Shown: piece after piece, positions 45,848 to 54,685 of the stretch
How positions within the stretch are numbered: the stretch's first letter is position 1
Layout: every line of letters starts with the position of its first letter
Source: Deltaproteobacteria bacterium
GTDB lineage: Bacteria; Myxococcota_A; UBA796; CAJQPC01
Direction: 5' to 3'
NCBI GenBank assembly: GCA_016717595.1
Contig: JADKFE010000128.1
Coordinates: 40,012-104,011 of the forward strand
DNA: 64,000 nt
Position numbers and translations under genes: made by a program
The notes under the pieces: model-generated
Databases searched by the model: none
Told to the model about the DNA's origin: nothing
Seen by the model: only the letters and a program-made list of their open reading frames with translations

Positions 45848-45922
45848 GCGCCCGGCCTAGTTCGTTGGCGCGCCGCGCCCGTTTCGGTTAGCCGTGGGGG
45901 AAACCTGGAACAGGAGTCCCTC

Positions 45923-46234
45923 GTGGCCGATACCCTCGCGTTCTTCAATGAGTACCTCCCCGCCAAGCTCGCCAAGGATCCTTCGCTCAAGAACATCGGC
46001 AAGGTCTTCTTGTTCAAGATCACCGGCGCTGGCGCCTGGACGTTGAACCTCACCGAGGGCACCGTCGTCGAGGGTGAGCCCGCCACCAAGGCCGACTGCA
46101 CGGTCACCTGCGACAAGGACAACTGGGAGAAGATGCTCGACAAGCCCGCGCTCGCCATGCAGCTCTTCATGACCCGCAAGCTCACCGCGGACAACGTCGG
46201 CCTGGCCACGAAGCTCCAGCAGATCCTCGGCTGA
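45923..46234 (+). CDS. SCP2 sterol-carrier-domain protein
   Basis: A 103-residue stand-alone SCP2 domain: ITGAGAWTLNLTEGTVVEGE, ADCTVTCDKDNWEKMLDKPA, MQLFMTRKLTADN. Such proteins bind hydrophobic ligands such as lipids or acyl-CoA. GTG start with AGGAG six bases upstream. A strong terminator follows. Confidence 0.9.
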   Translation: MADTLAFFNEYLPAKLAKDPSLKNIGKVFLFKITGAGAWTLNLTEGTVVEGEPATKADCTVTCDKDNWEKMLDKPALAMQLFMTRKLTADNVGLATKLQQILG

Positions 46235-46262
46235 TTCTCGGCTGATCTCCCCCGGCGGAGAC

Positions 46263-46299
46263 GAAGAGGCCCACCCCGCTCGGGTGGGCCTTCTTGTTT
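46263..46299 (+). terminator. Terminator after SCP2 gene
   Basis: AGGCCCACCC pairs perfectly with GGGTGGGCCT (10 bp) around a 5-nt loop, followed by TCTTGTTTGT. It separates the plus-strand run from the convergent ABC transporter genes. Confidence 0.8.
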
Positions 46300-46317
46300 G
46301 TGGGGCCGAGGCGCCGC

Positions 46318-48048
46318 TCAGAGCGAACGACGCTGAATCCACGAGCGCAGGGCCAAGGCCACGGCGAGCCCGGGGGCGCCGAGCACAGCGATCAGCCACA
46401 CCACGATGCCCTGAAGGCCGGTCATCGTGAGCAGACCGCTCGCGCCCTCGCTGGAGCGGGAGGCGATCTGGTCCTCCTCATCGACCATCCAGGCCACAGC
46501 GTTGAGCAGGAGATCCTGGTTCTGGCCTTGGGCGAGCAGGCCGTTCCCGGCGAAGTCGGAGTCGCCGATGACGAGCACGCGGCCGCCGGGGTTCCGCCCA
46601 CGCGCCGGGGTGGCGGCGACGACGGGCTCGGCGACGGGCTCGACGACGGGCTCCGCAGGGGCGGCCGCGGGATCCACCACCGGCGCCGCGGGGTCTACCG
46701 GCGCCGCTGGGTCCACAGGCGCAGGCGCGAGGCTCAAGCCCCCGCCGGGCAGGCTCATGTCGCCCACGGGCACGACTGAAGGGTCCACCACCTCCACCAC
46801 GGCCATCATCGGCACGCCGCCGATCAGGTCCACACCTTCATCGGGGCTGGGCATCACCCCGGCGGTGACGAAGCTGAGGTCGGTCTCGGCCCAGCTCTGG
46901 GGGCTCGTGCGGGCGAGCTCCTGCACGTTGTAGCCCTCAACATCCGGCCCCTTCCGCACCGAGCGCACGGTGCGCAGGAGCGCGATGGCCTTCATGTCGT
47001 TGACGATGGGGTGGAAGTCCATCGAGGCCTTGTCGAGCACGATGTACGACGGATCGCCGCCCTCAAGCTGGTAGTTGGGGTTGTTCTCCAACACCAGGTC
47101 GTCGCCGACGATGAGGCCGTAGCGGCTGAGATCCGCGGCGGTCTCGTTCGCCACGAGCGGGTCGATCAGCACGATGAGGTGCCGCCCCTCGGCCACATGC
47201 CGGGCCAACATCTCCCGCTCCTGGGGCGCGAGCTCAGACTGCGGCCCGGCGACGATGACCACCTCACAGTCCGCGGGCACCGCCCCCTCTTTCAGGGGCA
47301 CGAAGGGCTTGGCCTTGTAGTTCTGGCCCTCCATCTTCACGACCATGCCGCCGATGCCTTCAGCGCTGGCGTCGTCATCCACCTCACGCTCGCCGTGGCC
47401 CGTCGTGAAGCAGATCGTGTGCTCTTTTGAGGAGCTCAGGCGCAGGATGGCGTTGGTGAACGGCTCCTCTTTGAAGTCGTTCTCAAGGCGCTGACGCTTC
47501 TCGCCCTGGACGAGCACCACGGTGCCAAACGACGAGGTGATCGCGTACTCCTGCGCGAGCAGGGGCTCTTGCACGGGATCGACGAGCTTGAGCTGGAGCT
47601 TGTCGGTGTGGGCGGTGTAGCCCTCGACGAGATCGCGGAAGCTGTCTTCCTCAGGGCTGCCGGTCTGGAAGAAGCCGAGCACGGTGACCGGCTCGGCGAG
47701 GCCCTTCGCCACGGAGACGCTGTGGTCGGAGAGCGTGTAGCGGCCCTCCGAGGTGAGATCCCACCGTTTGTCGTACCGTTTGGCGAGCACGTTGGCGGCG
47801 ATGGTGACACCAAAGGCCAAGGCCACGGAGAGCGCGGCGCCGGTGCCGTACCGTACGGCCCGGGACTGGGAGACCTCGCTGAGCTCCTCCCGGTCGAGCC
47901 AAAGAAAGAGCACGAGCAGCACCGAGCCGACGACGCCGACGCCGACGACCTGGGGGCTCTGCTGCTCCAGAAGCCAATAAGCGACGAGGAAACCGACGAC
48001 GGCGAGGCCGCCGAGGAGGCCCGCGCCACGGATGAGTGTGGTCTTCAT
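46318..48048 (-). CDS. GldG-like ABC transporter auxiliary membrane protein
   Basis: A 576-residue protein. Two N-terminal helices (GLLGGLAVVGFLVAYWLL, VVGSVLLVLFLWL), a third (GAALSVALAFGVTIAANVLA), a large outer domain of the GldG type (RWDLTSEGRYTLSDHSV, ICFTTGHGEREVDD, VVIVAGPQSELAPQEREML) and a C-terminal helix. Near residues 445-485 lies a Pro/Val/Ala repeat (PVDPAAPVDPAAPV). It follows the permease by 9 nt. Gld ABC proteins are linked to gliding in Bacteroidetes, but similar sets occur in non-gliders, so the cargo is unknown. Confidence 0.85.
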   Translation of the reverse strand: MKTTLIRGAGLLGGLAVVGFLVAYWLLEQQSPQVVGVGVVGSVLLVLFLWLDREELSEVSQSRAVRYGTGAALSVALAFGVTIAANVLAKRYDKRWDLTSEGRYTLSDHSVSVAKGLAEPVTVLGFFQTGSPEEDSFRDLVEGYTAHTDKLQLKLVDPVQEPLLAQEYAITSSFGTVVLVQGEKRQRLENDFKEEPFTNAILRLSSSKEHTICFTTGHGEREVDDDASAEGIGGMVVKMEGQNYKAKPFVPLKEGAVPADCEVVIVAGPQSELAPQEREMLARHVAEGRHLIVLIDPLVANETAADLSRYGLIVGDDLVLENNPNYQLEGGDPSYIVLDKASMDFHPIVNDMKAIALLRTVRSVRKGPDVEGYNVQELARTSPQSWAETDLSFVTAGVMPSPDEGVDLIGGVPMMAVVEVVDPSVVPVGDMSLPGGGLSLAPAPVDPAAPVDPAAPVVDPAAAPAEPVVEPVAEPVVAATPARGRNPGGRVLVIGDSDFAGNGLLAQGQNQDLLLNAVAWMVDEEDQIASRSSEGASGLLTMTGLQGIVVWLIAVLGAPGLAVALALRSWIQRRSL

Positions 48049-48057
48049 GGCGGTCCC

Positions 48058-48825
48058 TTAGCTCCAGCGGAAGGCTTCGACCCGCTGGTGGGTCGCGAAG
48101 AGGAAGAACGAGATAAAGCTCAGGTAGTACGCCACATCTCGCGTGTGGATGAGGCCCTTGGTGAGGTCCTCCATACGGTTGATGAGCGAGGCGAAGCCCA
48201 AGACTTCAGCGGTGAGGCCCGTCGAGGCCGACTCGGCCCAGCCGAGCACCCACAACAAGAGCAGCATCCCGAAGCCGAGCACCAAAGAGACGACCTGGTT
48301 CTCGGTGAACGACGAGGTGACGAGGCCCACGGAGACGAAGGCCCCCGAGAGCAGGAACATCGCCAGGTAGCTCGACGCGACGACGCCGACGTCGGGGTCG
48401 CCCAGGTAGAACAGCACGCCGACGTAGTGCAGGGTGCAGGCCAACATCACGGCGATGAAGCCCATGGCGCCCACAAACTTGCCCAGGACGATCTCCGTCG
48501 TGGTGATCGGGCTCGTGAGCAGCAGCTCCAAGGCGCGGGTCTTGCGGTCCTCAGCGAACAGCCGCATCGTGAGCGCGGGCACGATGAACAGCAGGATGAT
48601 CGCCGTGTTCCCGAAGAACGGCGCGACGAGGTACTCGTTGAGGTTCATGTCCGGGGCGCCATAGGGCGAGAACGCCTGCTCCGCGGACTGCATGGAGTAG
48701 AGGCTCACCAGCGCGGCGAAGAAGAAGCCGGTGATGAGCAAAAACGCCGAGAGCGCCAGCCAGCCCACGGGGGTGGCGAAGTAGGCGGAGAGCTCGCGGC
48801 GGGCGATGGCCAGGATGTTGCGCAT
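48058..48825 (-). CDS. ABC transporter permease, GldF-like
   Basis: A 255-residue membrane protein with six helices, starting MRNILAIARRELSAYFATPV, the usual N-terminus of this ABC-2 permease branch. Further motifs: TMRLFAEDRKTRALELLLTS and PITTTEIVLGKFVGAMGF. The ATG overlaps the ATPase stop by one base. Third component of the ATPase-permease-GldG set. Confidence 0.92.
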   Translation of the reverse strand: MRNILAIARRELSAYFATPVGWLALSAFLLITGFFFAALVSLYSMQSAEQAFSPYGAPDMNLNEYLVAPFFGNTAIILLFIVPALTMRLFAEDRKTRALELLLTSPITTTEIVLGKFVGAMGFIAVMLACTLHYVGVLFYLGDPDVGVVASSYLAMFLLSGAFVSVGLVTSSFTENQVVSLVLGFGMLLLLWVLGWAESASTGLTAEVLGFASLINRMEDLTKGLIHTRDVAYYLSFISFFLFATHQRVEAFRWS

Positions 48826-49724
48826 CAGGGGGTCGCTCCCATCGTGAGGCGGAGGTAGATCTCTTCGAGCCGCGCCCGGCCCGAGAGCTCCAAGAGGCCA
48901 AACGGCGCGGCGGCGTTGGCGACGTGCTCGCGGCGGTCGCCGTCCGTGGTGAGGCGCAGGCGGCCCTCACCCTCGTCCACCACCGCGCTCACGCCCTCGA
49001 CGGCGCGCATGGCGGCGATGGCGGCGTCTCCGGGGCGGGCCACGGCGACCGTCACCGTGCGCTGCTCACCGCCGAGGCGCTCGATGTCGTCCTCGGCGAC
49101 GATGCGCCCCTTGTTGATGATGATGACCCGGCGGCAGATGGCCTCGATGTCGGCCAGGACGTGCGTGGAGAGGATGATCGTACGTTTGTCCTCGACCAGA
49201 TCGTGCAGCAGGTCGCGGATCTCCACACGCTGGGCGGGGTCGAGGCCGGAGTTGGGCTCATCGAGGATGAGCACCTCGGGGTCGTGCACGAGGGCCTGGG
49301 CCAAGCCGACCCGCTGGCGATACCCTTTGGAGAGGTGCTCGATGATCCGGTGGCCCACCTGGGCGAGGCCGACCCGGGCGATGGCGCGCTCGGCGGCGGC
49401 GACGGGATCCTTGACCCCCTTGAGCTGCCCGGCGAAGGCGACGTAGTCCCGCACGACCATGTTGGGGTAAAGCGGCGGAACCTCAGGGAGATAGCCGATC
49501 CTGCGCTTGACCTCCCGAGCGTCGGTGAAGACGTCGCGCCCGTCTACGGTGGCCCGGCCTTCAGTGGCGCCGAGGGAGCCGGTGAGGATGCGCATGGTGG
49601 TGGACTTGCCCGCCCCGTTGGGACCGAGGAAGCCGACGACCTGACCTTTGGGCACCTCGAAGCTCACGTCTTCGATGGCGGTGGTGGCGCCGTAGCGCTT
49701 CGTGAGATGTTCGACCCGGATCAT
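48825..49724 (-). CDS. ABC transporter ATP-binding protein, GldA-like
   Basis: A 299-residue ATPase. Walker A is GPNGAGKSTTMRIL; the signature, written with a helical insert, is LSKGYRQRVGLAQALVHDPE; Walker B is VLILDEPNSGLDPAQRVEI; the H-loop is in TIILSTHVLADIEA. Its C-terminal domain is typical of the CcmA/GldA branch. First gene of the set, facing a MopE lipoprotein gene across 143 nt. Confidence 0.94.
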   Translation of the reverse strand: MIRVEHLTKRYGATTAIEDVSFEVPKGQVVGFLGPNGAGKSTTMRILTGSLGATEGRATVDGRDVFTDAREVKRRIGYLPEVPPLYPNMVVRDYVAFAGQLKGVKDPVAAAERAIARVGLAQVGHRIIEHLSKGYRQRVGLAQALVHDPEVLILDEPNSGLDPAQRVEIRDLLHDLVEDKRTIILSTHVLADIEAICRRVIIINKGRIVAEDDIERLGGEQRTVTVAVARPGDAAIAAMRAVEGVSAVVDEGEGRLRLTTDGDRREHVANAAAPFGLLELSGRARLEEIYLRLTMGATP

Positions 49725-49807
49725 TCAGCAGGACTCCTGGACCCCCACGGGTAATCCGGGGGACGGGCTAGTCAAGCCCCACGGCCCCATTCGCTTCACG
49801 GCGCGAG

Positions 49808-49837
49808 TTGATTTCCCCTCCCTTTAGGGGCTAAGCT
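49808..49837 (+). promoter_or_regulatory. Candidate promoter of the large MopE lipoprotein
   Basis: TTGATT (49808-49813) and TAAGCT (49832-49837) are 18 nt apart. The expected start near 49844 leaves the upstream ATG at 49838 outside the message and supports the start at 49868. Confidence 0.4.
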
Positions 49838-49867
49838 ATGCCACGCAACCGCAAGAGGCTGACTTCC

Positions 49868-52800
49868 ATGCGCGCACCCGTCTTTGCTCTGACCCTCGCC
49901 CTCTTGACCTTCACGGCCTGCAAAGAGTCGTGGACGTTGGGGGACGGCGACGGCGACGGCGTCCTCGTCACGAGCGGCGACTGCGACGACAACAACGCGG
50001 AGGTCAACCCCGACGCCACCGAGGTCTGGTACAACGGCGTCGACGAGAACTGCGACGGCAACGACGCCGACCAAGACGGCGACACCTTCGTTGACGCCGC
50101 CTACGTCACCGCCTTCCCGGACTGGCAGACCCGCTTCCCCCTGCACGCGGGGTTCACCGAGGGTGACTGCTGGGACGACCCTGACGACGGCTCGTTCTTG
50201 GAGGAGGCCGTCCTCAATGGCCTCACCCTCACCCCCGACCTCGTCTCCCCCAACGCTGAAGACGCCTGGTACGACGGCGTTGACCAGAACTGCGACGGCG
50301 CCAACGACTTCGACCAAGACGGCGACGGCTTCGACAGCGCCAACGATGAGAGGGTGGACGGCAGCGTCGGTGACGACTGCGTAGACGGCAGCGCGAACGA
50401 CGAGGTCTTTGAGGACTCCTGCTCCGGCGAGCTCATCACCGTAGACCTCGCCGACGCCGCCAGCGTCAACCCCGACGCCACGGACACCTTCTACGACGGC
50501 ATCGACCAGAACTGCGACGGCGCCGACGACAACGACGCCGACGGTGACGGCTACGCGGTGTGTAACGAGTGCGACGACACCGACCCCGAGACCTTCCCGT
50601 CAGACATCCCCGAGATCTGGTACGACTGCGCCGACCAGAACTGCGACGGCAACGACGGCGACCGTGACGGCGACGGCTACGTTGACGCCGCGTACACCGC
50701 CTCCTGCGCCGACTGGGCCACGATCAACCCTGGCAAACAAGACGGCGACTGCTGGGACGACATCACCGACAGCGACCCCGACTTCACCGCGATCAACGGC
50801 AACCCCAAGCTCAGCCACGCCGACGTCCACCCCGACGCCGAGGACATCCCCTACGACGCCGTCGACGCCGCCTGCGACGGCGACACCTACGAGTTTGACG
50901 CCGACCAAGACGGCTTCGACACCGACGCCGAGGCCAACCGCGACAACGAGCGCGGCGACGACTGCCACGACGACATCGCGGCGGCCAACCCCGACGCCAC
51001 CGAGGAGTGTGACGCCGAAGACATCGACCACGACTGCGACGGGAACCTCAACGACCCCAGCGCCTTGGGCTGCGTGACCTTCTACGTTGACGTCGACAAA
51101 GACACCTACGGCATCACCACGAGCCAGTGTCTCTGCGAGGCCGAGGGCACCTACACCGCGAGCAACAACGACGACTGCGACGACACCAAGAGCACGATCA
51201 ACCCCGGCGCCACCGAAGGCGTCGGCGACAGCGTCGACTCCAACTGCGACAACGGGGAGAGCTGCTACACCGACGCCGACAACGACGGCTACCGCGACAG
51301 CGCCAGCACGGTCCTCACCTCGTCCGACACCGACTGCAACGACAGCGGCGAGGCCACCAACACCGACCTCACCGGCGACTGCAACGACAGCAACAGCGCC
51401 ATCAGCCCTGGCGACCCCGAGATCTGCGACTCCTCAAACACCGACGAGGACTGCGACGGCAAGGCCGACAACGACGACTCCGGCGCCACGGGCACCACCC
51501 GCTACTACAAAGACGCGGACAGCGACACCTACGGCGCCACCTCCGACACCGGCGCGCTGCGCTGCGACGCGGACACGACCTACAAGGTCACCAACAACAC
51601 CGACTGCAACGACAGCAACTCCAGCATCAACACCGCCGCCACGGAGATCGCCGGGGACGAGGTTGACCAGAACTGCAACAGCACGGAGACCTGCTACAAA
51701 GACTCGGACAACGACGGCTACCGGCCCGACAGCACGAGCACGGTGAGCTCGTCGGACACGGACTGCGTGGACAGCGGCGAGGCCAAGTCGAGCGAGCCGA
51801 CGACGGACTGTGATGACACAAACGCCAGCAGGTACCCCACGAACACCGAGATCACCGGGGACGGCGTCGATCAAGACTGTGACCTCAAAGAGGTCTGCTT
51901 CATCGACGTAGACAACGACAACTACTACCTCTCCTCGGGCACCGTCACCTCCTCGGACACCGACTGCAGCGACTCGGGTGAGGGCTCCACCTCCGACATC
52001 TCCGGCGACTGTAACGACGGCAACAGCGCGATCAACGCCGGGGCCACCGAGATCACCGGGGACGAGGTTGACCAGAACTGCGACAACAAGGAGACCTGTT
52101 ACCTCGACGACGACAACGATGGGTACAGGCCGGACTCGACCTCCACCAAAGCATCGACGGACACCGACTGTCAGGACACGGATGAGGCCTTGGCCACCGA
52201 CCCCACGGGTGACTGCAACGACGCCGTCGCGACCATCTACACCGGGGCGACGGAGGTCATCGGCGACGGGATCGATCAGAGCTGTGATGGGAAAGAGACG
52301 TGCTACAAAGATACGGACAATGACGGCTACCGGCCCGACAGCTCGTCAACCGTCTCTTCCTCGGACGCCGACTGCACCGACAGCGGCGAGGCGCTCAGCT
52401 CCGATCCCGTCGGTGACTGTGATGACAGCGAGCCGACGGCCAACTTCGGCGCGACGGAGACCTGTGACGTTGACGACGTCGATGAGGACTGTGATGGCCT
52501 CGCCGACAATGATGACTCTACGGCGACGGGGAAGGTGATGTACTACCCCGACGTTGACGGAGACACCTTCGGAGACGCCGAAGATCCTGGAAGCCTGCTC
52601 TGCGACACCACCGCGACGTACGAGGTGGCGGACAACACCGACTGTGATGATAGCACCTCCTTGGTCCGCCCCAACCGCACCAACGACATCTGCTGGGATG
52701 GTTACGACAATGACTGTGACGTCGCCGTAGACGAGGGATCCGCCAGCGTCCCGTGCTATACGGGCGGGGAGCTGGTGATCAGCGAGCTGTTCATCCACGG

Positions 52801-53320
52801 CAGCGACGGCTTATCCGCGCCTAGCCGAGAGTGGTTTGAGGTGTACAACCCCCACGCCACCAACACCGTTTACCTGGAGTCGATGACAATTACCCGGCAG
52901 AACGGCAGCGCCGGCAATGTCTCGTTCACCGTGGACGAGATGGTCGCTGTGACCAAGCAAGATACTGTGGTGTTCTGCTATGACGACGCCTACCTTGGCT
53001 CGTTGTGTGACTATGAGTATGGGCCGAGCACGGGGATCAACTTCGCGCTCACTCAGAATGCCGCGACAACCCTGGTGATCGCGACCACAGCCGGCGATGT
53101 GTCCTCGATTACCATCGACAGCGTGAACTACGACGGCGACACAGGCGTGGCGGCGGCGCCGTGGCCCGGCCTACGCGCAGGCTACAGCTATGAGCTCAAG
53201 ACACTCACGGCCTCGGATAACGACAACGGCGCCAAATGGTGCGAGACCACCGGCGCGGCCTACTACACCGCCTCGGGCTCCGACTACGGCACGCCCAACG
53301 CCACCAACACCTGCCCCTGA
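49868..53320 (+). CDS. Large MopE-repeat lipoprotein with C-terminal lamin-tail domain
   Basis: About 1150 residues. A signal peptide with lipobox (APVFALTLALLTFTACKE) is followed by more than twenty MopE-type metal-binding motifs (for example DGDCDDNNAEVNPDATEVWY, NGVDENCDGNDADQDGD), many with Trp-Tyr before the DG. About residues 965-1150 form a lamin-tail (LTD) fold: GGELVISELFIHGSDG, REWFEVYNPHATNTVYL, DTVVFCYDD. This is a secreted surface protein likely binding Ca2+ or Cu. An in-frame ATG at 49838 is possible, but a GAGG and the promoter favour 49868. A near copy of the first 1.9 kb lies 11.96 kb to the right. Confidence 0.88.
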   Translation: MRAPVFALTLALLTFTACKESWTLGDGDGDGVLVTSGDCDDNNAEVNPDATEVWYNGVDENCDGNDADQDGDTFVDAAYVTAFPDWQTRFPLHAGFTEGDCWDDPDDGSFLEEAVLNGLTLTPDLVSPNAEDAWYDGVDQNCDGANDFDQDGDGFDSANDERVDGSVGDDCVDGSANDEVFEDSCSGELITVDLADAASVNPDATDTFYDGIDQNCDGADDNDADGDGYAVCNECDDTDPETFPSDIPEIWYDCADQNCDGNDGDRDGDGYVDAAYTASCADWATINPGKQDGDCWDDITDSDPDFTAINGNPKLSHADVHPDAEDIPYDAVDAACDGDTYEFDADQDGFDTDAEANRDNERGDDCHDDIAAANPDATEECDAEDIDHDCDGNLNDPSALGCVTFYVDVDKDTYGITTSQCLCEAEGTYTASNNDDCDDTKSTINPGATEGVGDSVDSNCDNGESCYTDADNDGYRDSASTVLTSSDTDCNDSGEATNTDLTGDCNDSNSAISPGDPEICDSSNTDEDCDGKADNDDSGATGTTRYYKDADSDTYGATSDTGALRCDADTTYKVTNNTDCNDSNSSINTAATEIAGDEVDQNCNSTETCYKDSDNDGYRPDSTSTVSSSDTDCVDSGEAKSSEPTTDCDDTNASRYPTNTEITGDGVDQDCDLKEVCFIDVDNDNYYLSSGTVTSSDTDCSDSGEGSTSDISGDCNDGNSAINAGATEITGDEVDQNCDNKETCYLDDDNDGYRPDSTSTKASTDTDCQDTDEALATDPTGDCNDAVATIYTGATEVIGDGIDQSCDGKETCYKDTDNDGYRPDSSSTVSSSDADCTDSGEALSSDPVGDCDDSEPTANFGATETCDVDDVDEDCDGLADNDDSTATGKVMYYPDVDGDTFGDAEDPGSLLCDTTATYEVADNTDCDDSTSLVRPNRTNDICWDGYDNDCDVAVDEGSASVPCYTGGELVISELFIHGSDGLSAPSREWFEVYNPHATNTVYLESMTITRQNGSAGNVSFTVDEMVAVTKQDTVVFCYDDAYLGSLCDYEYGPSTGINFALTQNAATTLVIATTAGDVSSITIDSVNYDGDTGVAAAPWPGLRAGYSYELKTLTASDNDNGAKWCETTGAAYYTASGSDYGTPNATNTCP

Positions 53321-53328
53321 CCAAAACA

Positions 53329-54537
53329 ATGTCTATCCATCGCTCCCTTCTCCTCATCGCGCTGCCGTTCTCCCTCGCCCTCGCCCAGGCCTGCGACAAG
53401 GCTGGCGACAAGCCGCACACCGATACTCCCCCCGAGGACGACACGGGCAAACCCGACGACAGCGAGGTTGAGGACGTTGATCAGGACGGCGATGGGATCA
53501 CCGGGGCAGACGGTGACTGTGACGACGACGACGCCAAGAGCTACCCGGGAGCGTTGGAGCTCTGCGACAAGGTCGACAACGACTGTGATGACTCCATTGA
53601 CGATGGGCTCCGGGTTTGTTTCTACCCCACAGAAGGTGAGGGCTCCTCTATGGAGGCGGATTTCGACGCGGGCAGCGCCAGCTCCCCAGCCGAGATCCTC
53701 CTCACAACGGCCGGCACGCTTGTTTTGGGTAAGGGTGAGTGGTTCGTGAGCCTACGCATCTCCGCCGACGTGTCGGTGACCGGCGCGGGCGTTGACGAGA
53801 CCACGCTCTCCGGGGGTGACTCCGTCTCCGTGATTCTGGTGGAGGACGACCTTGTGGACGCCGTCACCTTGAGCGACCTCACGCTCACGAACGGCCAGGC
53901 CACAAGGCTGCACAAGGATGTGGCGAAATATCCCGCTGGCGGAGGTCTGTACTGTCTCTCAAGCTCAGAACCCCACACGACTTTGACCCTAGAGGGTGTG
54001 TCCATTACCGCCAGCTCCGCCGTGGTGGGATCTGCGCTCTACAGTCTGGGCTGCACCGTCAACATCAACAACTCAAACTTCGACGGCATAGACGCCATCA
54101 CTGAGACCGCGGGCGTGTTCCTGGAGAATACAACCGCAACAATCAGTAACACCACCATACAGAATTTTTCAGCCACTCAGGATGGCGGAGGTGTGTACGT
54201 CACCTCGGATGCCTCATTGGCGTTGTTCGGTTCACATCTTCTGGGCAACAAGTCCGCCAGTAGTGGTGGCGCGATCTTCAACCAAGGCCAAATCTCTTGT
54301 GCCGTTGGTCAAGAAGATGGCGCGGAAGGAACCATTCAATCAAACACTGAGCCTGGTGGAGGCGGCGTGTACATCGACGAGTATGACAGCGCGATCATCA
54401 GCTCCACCGGCTGCGACTGGGGCAGCGGAACCGACGACAACAGCCCGGATGATGTCAACGGCGACGGTTTCACGGCGGGGCAGAGCTTCACCACCGAGTC
54501 TTTCACCTGCACCTATCTCGGCTGCACCACCAACTAG
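53329..54537 (+). CDS. Lipoprotein with one MopE motif and a beta-helix domain
   Basis: A 402-residue protein, 8 nt after the previous stop. The lipobox is LALAQACDKAG. One MopE motif (DVDQDGDGITGADGDCDDDD, YPGALELCDKVDNDCDD) is followed by a right-handed beta-helix (LSDLTLTNGQATRLHKDV, GGGLYCLSS, GSALYSLGCTVNINNSNFDG, GGGVYVTSDASLALFGSHL). This is the usual architecture of surface-exposed carbohydrate- or adhesion-related proteins in Myxococcota. The strand is less GC-rich in its 3' half, which may mark a mobile or diverging domain. Confidence 0.85.
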   Translation: MSIHRSLLLIALPFSLALAQACDKAGDKPHTDTPPEDDTGKPDDSEVEDVDQDGDGITGADGDCDDDDAKSYPGALELCDKVDNDCDDSIDDGLRVCFYPTEGEGSSMEADFDAGSASSPAEILLTTAGTLVLGKGEWFVSLRISADVSVTGAGVDETTLSGGDSVSVILVEDDLVDAVTLSDLTLTNGQATRLHKDVAKYPAGGGLYCLSSSEPHTTLTLEGVSITASSAVVGSALYSLGCTVNINNSNFDGIDAITETAGVFLENTTATISNTTIQNFSATQDGGGVYVTSDASLALFGSHLLGNKSASSGGAIFNQGQISCAVGQEDGAEGTIQSNTEPGGGGVYIDEYDSAIISSTGCDWGSGTDDNSPDDVNGDGFTAGQSFTTESFTCTYLGCTTN

Positions 54538-54567
54538 CCCTCCATCTGGCTAACCCCTCCCCCTCCA

Positions 54568-54604
54568 CCCCCAGCGGCCCGCAGCCGCCGGGGCGCCCTT
54601 TTTG
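54568..54604 (+). terminator. Terminator after the beta-helix lipoprotein
   Basis: CCCC-A-GCGGC pairs with GCCGC-C-GGGG (9 bp and one mismatch) around CCGCA, followed a few bases on by CTTTTTG. Confidence 0.55.
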
Positions 54605-54685
54605 TCCCTTTGCGCTCCTTGACCCTGGTTGTGCTCCCAAGCGCAATCGGGTAGTGTTGTTGTTGATCGTCGCCCCGAGGTTCTC